NCBI RefSeq assembly: GCF_037176765.1
Contig: NC_090022.1
Span: forward strand, 175,730,117 to 175,794,116
DNA: 64,000 nucleotides
From: Anolis sagrei
Taxonomy: Eukaryota; Chordata; Lepidosauria; Squamata; Anolidae
Reading direction: 5' to 3'
Both the position numbers and the translations under genes were made by a program. Below, piece after piece: positions 45,300 through 55,300 of the stretch. Numbering within the stretch: the stretch's first letter is position 1; every line of letters starts with the position of its first letter. Under the pieces are notes generated by a model, which saw only the letters and a list, made by a program, of their open reading frames with translations, was not told where the DNA came from and ran no database searches.

Positions 45300-47220
45300 T
45301 TCCTAGAACAGATGGCTGTACCTTGCAATCCTTCCCTTTGTTCTACAATCTAGGTAGTTTCTGAAGGATAAATCTGTGGCCACAAAGCATGAATGGTTGC
45401 TTTGTTGGGGTGAAGGTTGTGTTGCTGCCACACTACCTGCCTCTGCACAACCTTCAAAGAAGAGTAATTGATGACCAGGAGAACCTGCCATGAAACAAGA
45501 AGGTGGTGGTTGCAGAGGTGTAACAACAAAGTGGGCAAATGAGGGCATTGTGTTCTCATGTAAGAATTCTGTCCCCCATTCATTTTCCTTCTGTCCCCAT
45601 ACTGGTAGTTCCAATCATTATAGTAAAACTACTTGCACAACATGCATTTACCGCTCTTATTTCACTTGCACAATTATTTTGCATATGGGAACTATTACAT
45701 TTTAAATTTATTTACTTTTAGGGAAGTCTCAAAACTTATTTTCTAATTAAAATGCATAATGTAAGAGTAATTTTTGTCATTCCTCACGATGTCATTCCTC
45801 AATAAACTTATTTTATGAAGACCAATGCCTTTATCTTTCCCACTCCCCCATTTTTCTACACATCTGAGTATTTACTAAAAGCGGAGAAATTAGGATACTG
45901 TTAAAGATTAAAAGTTGGGAGACTTAGTAGACCTATGAAACCCAATTCATCTCTTGTGAGGTGGGATGAGGAAAATGGTAGAGTCCTAACACTGTTCCAA
46001 TAAAAATTTAAGTGTGACTCACACAATAAAACTGCCCAGTGGATTGAGCTCCCCATTAATGAGCAAGAAGAAATGCTGCATTCTACAAAAAGAGTTCAGT
46101 TTACATATATTTCAGAGCATGAAACCTGCTACATAAGTGTTTTATTCCATCCTGTCTGCTTAAGTTTGAGTATTTAATGTTTGCACATTGCTTTTTCAGA
46201 TAAAAAAGGGGATATAACACTAATATAATGTACTTCACAAAGAAGAAGTGAGCTAAAGAAAAGGAAAGAGGAAAGCAGGGGGGGGGGAGGCAGTTGAGCC
46301 ATGTGCTTATGGCCACTCTATAAAATCTATTGGGGTCAATGTTTTGTAGAGATTTCAGGTGGACCACAGATAAGGAGGTCCGCGTTTGGTAAGCCTCTGC
46401 TAAACCAGATCAGCCAAGATTTAGGACAAGCACCCTGGGTTGAAGGCAAAACTACAGAGGTTTGTTAAAATTTGGCCAAATAGGATGCAAGTGCAAGCAA
46501 TATGCTTCAAAAGGTACAAGCACAAATTCACAGAAAAAAAATAACATTTTATGCAGTTCTGGCAGCTATTCAAATGTCCCTCTCCCTCCTCTGATTGGTT
46601 GAAAAGTGGGGCCAGGTTGGATTTCTGCAGGGATTAGTCGAAGGTTTTCCTGATGTCACAGGCAAAAGGGGGGATCCCCGTGGTGAGAAGAATAGTGGTT
46701 GGTCAGTTTAAAGTTGCAATCGTTGTAGAGATGTCCCCTAAGAAGAAACAAACGAGGGGGAAGTGATGGTGTGGGCATACAGATGAGTCCTTGAGTAACT
46801 TAAGTGTCCAGATCTGTTGAAACAAAGAGTGCAAGACAAGATGTCAGTTCCAAATAATCAGTGGCCTGGCTGCCCATTCAGGAAATTAATGAATGAATGT
46901 TTGCTGAACCTTCTCCTGTTGGAGTAATAAGCCCTTGCTTCAGTTAAAAATGGGCAAACATTCTGAGCTCATCTTGTTGACAAAGGAGATCATCTGTCTT
47001 TACATACATACACAAAGGTCTTGATATTATCTCACTTGGGAAATAGCTGGAGGGACCCTGACTGCAATCTCTGTTTCCAAAGGATTTTACAAACTGAAGA
47101 CACAGAGGAAGTAGCAGTTTTCAAGAGACATTTGATACATTTGACAAATTTAAGAATTGACACAGTATACAAGTAATACAAGATATACATGAAATATTAA
47201 TTAGATACATTCTTAAAGAG
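45300..47220. other. Region upstream of TEX28 without recognised genes
   Basis: A CCAAT motif (46590s) and a G-run (46280s) are visible. The untranslated first exon of TEX28 should lie in this region or further left, but I cannot identify it. Confidence 0.35.
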
Positions 47221-47232
47221 TTAGATTTGATG

Positions 47233-47367
47233 CAGTGGTTCTCAACTTGTGGGTCCCCAGATGTTTTGGCCTTCAACTCCCAGAAATCCTAACAGCTGGT
47301 AAACTGGCTGGGATTTCTGGGAGTTGTAGGCCAAAACACCTGGGGACCCACAGGTTGAGAACCATTG
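47233..47367. mobile_element. Palindromic hAT MITE
   Basis: CAGTGGTTCTCAACTTGTGG at the left and GGTTGAGAACCATTG at the right, with full-length pairing arms. Target duplications are not clear. Confidence 0.75.
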
Positions 47368-47418
47368 TGATAGAGTTTGGGATACAGCTACTGCTAGGTC
47401 CTTCCTGAGCCTCTAGCA

Positions 47419-47552
47419 CAGTGGTTCTCAACCTGTGGGTCCTAGGTGTTTTGGCCTACAACTCCCAGAAATCCCAGCCAGTTTACCAACTGTTAGGATT
47501 TCTGGGAGTTGAAGGCCAAAACATCTGGGGACCCACATGTTGAGGATCACTG
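47419..47552. mobile_element. Palindromic hAT MITE with perfect 8-bp target duplication
   Basis: CTCTAGCA flanks both sides (47411-47418 and 47553-47560). The element ends about 155 bases before the TEX28 first coding exon. Confidence 0.88.
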
Positions 47553-47713
47553 CTCTAGCAGCTTCGACATTTGCCACTTCGAAATCACGGCATTTTTTTA
47601 AAAAAATAAAGAAACAATCATATCTCTTGCTTGAAGTCATTTCATTATTCTTGAACTTTTGAGGAGGGGGTGGCTGAATAACAGTTAAATGTGTCTGTTT
47701 CCATACAGCACCC

Positions 47714-48232
47714 ATGGTGGATCACGTATCCAAAGGTGAATCCTCTCAGCAGTTAGAAGATTCCTCAAGCCAACTCCTAGCGGCAGTGAGTGACCAAAAT
47801 ATGTTATCTGAATTTCTCCTCAGGGCATGTAGCTTTTTTAGGAAAATCTCAAGCACTATCTGCACCAGGGTACAGAAAAGGACAAGCTGCTAACCTGTAA
47901 CTGTATTTCTTAGAGTAGTCATCTGTGAACAGAGACGGCCCTAGGTAATTTTCAACGGTAAGCAAACAGTATTTTGGTGCCCCCCCCCCAACCAATCATT
48001 GATATATATTTTCTATTTGTCGTGGTAGTTCTGTGTGCCATATTTGGTTCAATTCCATCATTGGTGGAGTTCAGAATGCTCTTTGATTGTAGGTGAACTA
48101 TTCATCCCAGTAACTACACTTGCCGCACTTGCTCCCTTGCCTGGCCCACTTCGGTCCGGGGGCATGCCTGAAGACCCCAGCGTGTGCACCAAAAGTCACC
48201 TCTTCTCCTGACTTTCTCCTCAACCATTGGGA

Positions 48233-48273
<41 letters not shown>

Positions 48274-50030
48274 GGAGATGCCACCTTTCCTGAAGGTAGG
48301 CGCAAAAACAAAGGAGGGAGCGGAGGTGGGAGATACCTCCAGCCAGAGGGGCTCTCTCTCTCTCTCTCGGTCCCAACGGCTGAAGAGAAAGTCAGGAGAA
48401 GAGGCGACTTTTGGTGCGCACGCTGGGGTCTTCAGACACGCCCTCGGACCCAAAGCGGGCCAGGCGTGGTGGCTCCGCCCCTTGGCCCACCCGCGGATTG
48501 GGGAGAGGAGAGGAGGGGGGTGGAGAGCCGGGGGAGCGGGAAAGGGAGCCGGTCATGGGGAAGGGATCGAACGCGGAGAACGATTGAGCGCCAGCTCTGC
48601 TCGTGCACCCGGTGGCCGGGTGGAGCAGGAATGAGAGGGGCTAAGCGAGGCTCAAGGGCCCGGCCCCTTTGGGAAGAGGATCGCCCGGCAGCGAGGCAAG
48701 AAAGCCGAGGCTCCTCCCGGACTGCTAGGGCTGTTGTGAGCTGAGGGGGCGCTCTTCAAGTGGCGGTCGAGGGGCATTTACAGAGGCGCCTCTGCGCCCC
48801 TGGCAAAAAAAAGTGTTCTGTGACCGCTTACTTCGCGTAATGGATGAGCCGCCCCTGTCTGTGAACTCATACAAATGGGCTATCTGTACCTGAGCAGTGC
48901 ACTTGTCAGAACTGTCTAGGGCTATTGCATACACCCAGGCCCGTAACCAGGATTTTGATTCAGGGGTGGGGGGGGGGGTGAGTCTGAGTGAAAGAGGGTC
49001 TACCCTAGCAAACCTTTTGTATCATTACCCCAATACCCCCATGCTATATTGAGTATGGTGATCAGATCATGATATGAATAAACATAACAGTTTAAATAAT
49101 GCACCAGTAAGGCCTTCTCGTGGACCACCATGAAAATTTGGGGGGGGGGGGGGCTGAAGCCCCTCAAGCCCCCCCCCCCCCCCGGCTACATGCATACACC
49201 TTTTGGAAGTAGCTCCACCCATCCTTGAGCACCTCACCAAACGTACCAAACCAAAGCAGCAGTAGTATCCAGGGAGCAAATGAAAGATAGGATACAATGA
49301 TGGGTAAGTTCACAGATGGTCACTTGAAGAACTATAGTTATATGTGGACAAGTTGTTCTTATTTGTGATTTCTGTAGACCTTGTATCCAGGGGTGGCTCA
49401 ACCCATTACACAAAATAAGCATTTGCAGTATAGTTGATTTTGCCCAGGGGCGCTCTTGAGGCGCTCTTGGGGGAAAATAGACCTTGACATATGCGAGTTG
49501 TAGTTACTGGGATGTATAGTTCACCTACAATCAAAGAACATTCTGAACTCCACCAATGATGGAATTGAACCAAATATGGCACACAGAACTCCCACAACGA
49601 ACAGAAAATATATATCAGTGATTGGTTTGGGGGGGGGGGCAAAATACTGTTTGCTTACTGTTGAAAATTACCTAGGGCCACCTCTGCTTGTATCTATCCT
49701 GTAGTGCAAATTAAAAATCATGGGCTAGTATTATCATTATGAACTCAAACTGGAGGAGCTTTCTTAGCCATTTCATATGCAACATGAGTGGTGGCTACCC
49801 ACTTGAAAAAACAATGAAGAAAATTAGCAAATAATTGTATAGAGTTTTGAAAAGTAGCAGTAGTAGTCAATATAGTAGGCAAAGTCTCTTCTGAAATCAA
49901 GGCCATGTAAATGTTGTTCCAAATCCAAAGTAGTGTGCTGCATTAAGTCTACTGCAAAAAGGTTTATGTGAGAGCTCTAGAAAATTCTGACTGAAGCATT
50001 ATCAGGCACAAATAACCCATTTGTGTGAGG

Positions 50031-50077
<47 letters not shown>

Positions 50078-52325
50078 TTTATGCAATGCTATCTCCCAAA
50101 GTTTACATGGGACCAAGCCCAGCAATACAGTTAAAATGTAACACATCCAAATGCATAACAACAAAATAATAACAAAAAACAATATAAAACAAAATAAAAA
50201 CAACATATATATAAAGAAATATATAGAACAAACATCAGAAACAACAATAACAAAATTCAATGTCTCGTTGTGGGTGGGTGGACTGCTGTAACAACAATAG
50301 ATAGAGCTAGTGAATAAAGTGTATATATCATATAGCAGCAATAAGGATAAAAGCAATTAATCATTATAACTTTGGATACAACAATAGTAAAGTGCAAGGA
50401 CAAGATTTTTGGGTCCTAGCTGGGGCCAGCTATCCAGGGAATTGCCTAGTGAAAAGAAGAACAGCCCTGCTATACCTTTAAGATAAAAAACTAATTCAGG
50501 GTGACATGGTTTGGTGATATCCTGATGACAAGGACATGTATTTTCCTAAGGATCAGAACAGAAAAAGGTAGAGGTGTGATGGGATCAAAAACCAATCTTT
50601 CTTATCAAGCATCACCTCCAGTGAATTTGGAACTCTCCCCAAATCCTGGCCTTTTTGAGAGACTTTTGCCCGCATTCCTATCCCACAGGGGCAGGAATAT
50701 AAGCAACCATACTCTCCACACCTTCCTCTCTCTTTCAAAGGGACCCTTTATTTTTTTATTTTTTTAGAAGATTTCTATACCGGCCTTCTCAATCTCGACG
50801 AGGGACTCAGGTCGGTTTACAATACATATCAAATACAATCAGATAAAACAGCAAATACAACTCATTACATATTAAAATAGTACAGCTCAGTACAGTAAAA
50901 ACCACATCATTAAATCATTACAGTTTCCTATGCCAAATCGCCAATCCAGTCATGGTCATAATCATATTCATAGTCGCAGTTCATTCTAATTCATCACAGG
51001 GAAGGTTCCAGGTTCAATCTTTGAATGCTGCATTCCAGAGCCATGTTTTTCATGATTTCCTGAACGTCAGGAGGGAGGGGGCAGATCTAACCTCTATTGG
51101 GAGGGAGTTCCAAAGCCGGGGAGCCACCACCGAGAAGGCCCTGTCTCTCGTCCCCACCAACCGTGATTGAGAGGGTGGTGGGACCGAGAGTAGGGCCCCC
51201 CCGGAAGATCTTAGTAGCCTTGATGGCTCATAGGGGAGAATCCGTTCGGACAGATAAACTGGGCCAGAGCCGTTTAGGGCTTTATAGGTCAACACCAGCA
51301 CTTTGAATTGTCCTATCCCACAGGGGTATAGGAAATAGCTAGTGAATCAGGAGTTCTCCATGAAGCAAACCAAGAAACAAAAAAACCTCCAAAGTTTCAT
51401 ATACCTTTTTGGCATCTGCTTCCCTTACCCATAAAAAATTGAGACTGGGAATTGAATCTCATGCACACACAGCAGATGTTGAAATATCAGTGAAAATTCA
51501 GTGCCTAATCATCAGGTAGTAGGGAGAGGGAGGCAGAGAAAGATGGTGAACACAGCTAAATTCTATAATTCCATTAGGAGCTGTGATAATAGGCCTGCTT
51601 AGCTTGGTTCAAAGAATCCACAAGTGATGGTAGTGAACATCAGGTATCAGTCCGAAAGCAGACTTCACCAGAGGAATGGTCTCTTGCATTCTGTCATTTT
51701 CCCTATTCCCATGTTATTGCAGCTACATATTTACCTGTCTATCTATCTATCTATCTATCTATCTATCATCTATCTATCTATAAATGCTCTGTGCATAAAC
51801 AAAAAAGAACCAATGAATGAAACCACACCAAATTTGGCAACAAAACATCTCACAACACAAGGAGTGACTACTATCTCTCAAAAAACTATGATTTTGTCAT
51901 TTGGGAGTTGTAGTTGCTGGGATTTATAGTTCACCTACAATCAAAGAGCATTCTGAACTCCATCAACAATGGAATTGAACCAAACTTGGCACACAGAACT
52001 CCCTTGACAAAGAGAAAATACTGGAAGGGTTTGGTGGGCATTGACCTTGAGTTTGGGAGTTGTAGTTCACCTACATCCAGAGAGCACTGTGGACTCAAAC
52101 AATGATGGATCTGGACCAAACTTGGCACAAATATTCCATATGCCCAAATATGAACACTGGTGGAGTTTGGGGAAAATAGACCTTGACATTTGGGAGTTGT
52201 AGTTGCTGGGATTTATAGTTCACCTACAATCACAGAGCATTCTGAATCCCACCAACGATATAATTGGGCCAAACCTCCCACACAGATCCCCCATGCGGGC
52301 CACAGCAACGTGTGGCTGGGGATGG

Positions 52326-52392
<67 letters not shown>

Positions 52393-55300
52393 TAGTTTTG
52401 AATTACGTGGTTGCCATTGTATTGAGAGAAGGGACACATTGAGTGTTCTAAGAGAAGGCACAACAGAGCATACTGTGGGATGGTGTAAAATATTAGTATT
52501 AGCCATGGCAAAGTATATTCTGGGAAAGTTCAAAATAAGGATAATCCTATACATAGAAAAGGGGGTCACAGTCTGAATCTAGCTGCTGGTTCTTACTACA
52601 GCAGAACCATTTAATTGTTGGAATTTACGTGCTGACCTACCAAATTTCCATTAATTGAATGCATCTGCTTTTGGAAGGTCACAACTGAATTTGGGCTTTT
52701 GTGTGATTGGTGAATGGAAATCACTGCCTCTTCCTGTGATCCTATTGTCTCTTTACTTCACCCTTGTAGCCGACAGAGTCCAGTCGGGGGCGCAGTGCTT
52801 CTCTTGCTTCCACCTCTTCCCAATCCTCCTACCGTAGTCAGAAGGATGCCCTACGCCACCGCATCCTACACTTATCTGAGTTGTTGAGAGTGGAGAGGAA
52901 CAACCGAGATGATAATACCTCTTGTTACGTGGAGCTGGTGAGCAAGGCTGACCGGGAGAAGGCCCCTTCTATCCGTCAGGCCTTTGAACGCATCAACCAG
53001 CGCTCTTCAGCTAATATTGCCCATCTGGAACGGCGCCTACAAGATTGTTGTGCCCAGCTAAAGAAACTCGAGCAGAGGGTTCTGACTCCTCAGGAGAGTA
53101 GCACCAGTACTGCCTCTATACAGCACCAGCCACAACCACACATCTTTACCTCGAGGTCGAGTTTCCCCCGACTGCCACCCTTTCATCTACCCAGGATCCG
53201 TAATACAGAAGCAGGAGCAGCAGAAGAAGTCAACCTCCCTCCCCTCTCTGAAAGCAAGGAGACTTGCCCTGTTCCAGAGCCTGTCCCAAAGCAAGCCCTC
53301 GAGGAAGAAAGCAAGCAGAGGCTTCAGGAATTGAAGAGTCAGTTATTAGAGCTCAGGGAAGACAGTAAAGCCCTGGAGGATGTATGGCACAGGTTGGATG
53401 AAGCATGGAGGGTAGACAAACTACAATTGATGGATCTCCTGCAGGAGGAGAAGAAAAGGTGGGCACCCATATTCTTGTGAGCAATGGACTCCATAATTCC
53501 ATCTCCCTGTCCCCATATTCATACATGGTGCTGTTTTCTCTTCTTTCTGCTCACTTTTGGAAGTAGTGCCCATGAAGTAAATCTTTAAATGCTACTCTTC
53601 CTCAGTAATAAAAAAACACCTATTACTGAGTGTGAGGGGTTTTTGATTATTAAATGTATGCATCTCTGATAAAAGTGGTATAATTGCCCTAGGGTCACAC
53701 TTTGGACTGAACTATAATTTCCCTGTGTGCATCTAAACAAAAAAAAATAGCTTCATCCATACTGATAATCCAGGAGTAGGGTACCAGGCAAGTGTCCTTC
53801 TGCACTACACAATTATAGCCCAGTGACTCCACTTTAAATCCAATGGCTGCATTCTATGATGTTCTGGACCTTCTAGTTTGGTTAGGTTCTCAGTGGTGTC
53901 AAACTTGTGGCCATCCAACTTCAGTTTCCTGAATTCCTGTCCATTTGACAAGCTGGCTAGAGCTTCTCGGAATTGGAGTCTGAAACATTTGACAGGCCAC
54001 AAGTTTAGCACCTCTGCTAAAGGCACTGAGAATTCTCTGTTGCTGTTAATTGTCATCACGTTGACTTTGATTTATAACAAAAGACAACAGCCCTGCTCAG
54101 GTCTTGCCAACTGAGGATGATGGCTTTTTTGGATTGAGACTTATATACCTACGGATAGGTGAGGGTAATATAGCCTTCCTCTTTTCTTACTGCCTTCCAG
54201 CTTGCCAAGGATTATTTTCTTTTTGAATGAGGCATGTCTTCTTATTGTATGTCTCAAATACAGCAGTCTTAATTTAATCATTTTGGATTCTAGAGAGACT
54301 TCAGACTAATATCCATTAATATGTTGTTGTTGGGGTTTTTTGGGTATCTAAAGAGCCCTCATCCAGAACTACATGTCAAATAAGTTGATATTCTTCCTAT
54401 TTACTTTCTTGGCTTGCTAGCTTTCAAACCCGTACATAGAAATTGGAAATGTGATAGCATAGACTCATAGAGTATCCTAACTTTGGCATTCAATGATATA
54501 GAGTGAGAATTTTTTTTAAAGATAGTGAAGATAAAGTTCCATGGAAGTATCCAGTATCCATGGAAGTATCTTCTTAGGTGATCCCTCGTAGTCTGAGGAT
54601 GATGGTCCTCCAAGGTTCTGTCAGTGAGTCTGTAGGTGACTGTGGAGCCCAATTCTTGATCTGCATCTTCTCCTGCAATGAGGGCATTGGTTTCCAGGTG
54701 GAAGGTGGTCCTGGTCGGGGTTGGCTTGATGCACCTTTCTCTTGACATGTTTCTCTCTTTCGCCCTCCATTCGTGCCCCTTCAAACTCCACAGCCCTGCT
54801 GGTCACAGCTGACTTCCAGCTGGAGCGCTCAAGGGCCAGGGCTTCCCAGTTCTCAGTGTCTATGCCACAATTTTTAAGGTTGGCTTTGAGCCCTTTTTTA
54901 CATCTCTTTTCCTGTCCACCAACATTCCATTTTCTGTTCTTGAGTTCGGAGTAGAGCCACTGCTTTGGGAGATGGTGGTTGTGCATCTGGACAATGTGGC
55001 CAGTCCAGCGGAGTTGATGGCGAAGGACCATCGCTTCAATGCTGGTGGTCTTTGCTTTTTCCAGCACGCTGACATTTGTCCGCTTGTCTTCCCAAGAGAT
55101 TTGCAGGATTTTTCAGAAGCAGTGCTGATGGAATTGTTCCAGGAGTTGCATGTGACGTCTGTAGACTGTCCACATCTCGCAAGCGTAAAGCAGGGTTGGG
55201 AGGACAATAGCTTTATAAACAAGCACCTTGGTATCCCTATGGATGTCCCGGTCCTCAAACACTCTCTGCTTCATTCGGAAAAAGGCTACACTCGCAGAGC

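Noticed and set aside
46724-46765. ATG with a lysine-rich frame followed by a GT donor, as a first TEX28 exon
   Set aside because: Joining it to the exon at 47709 gives a stop codon after a few residues, and the known start at 47714 gives the right TEX28 protein.
48184-48744. 186-codon Arg/Glu/Ser-rich frame as a gene
   Set aside because: It runs through a (GA)n array and a palindrome inside a hAT element, and frames are open on both strands because of base composition.
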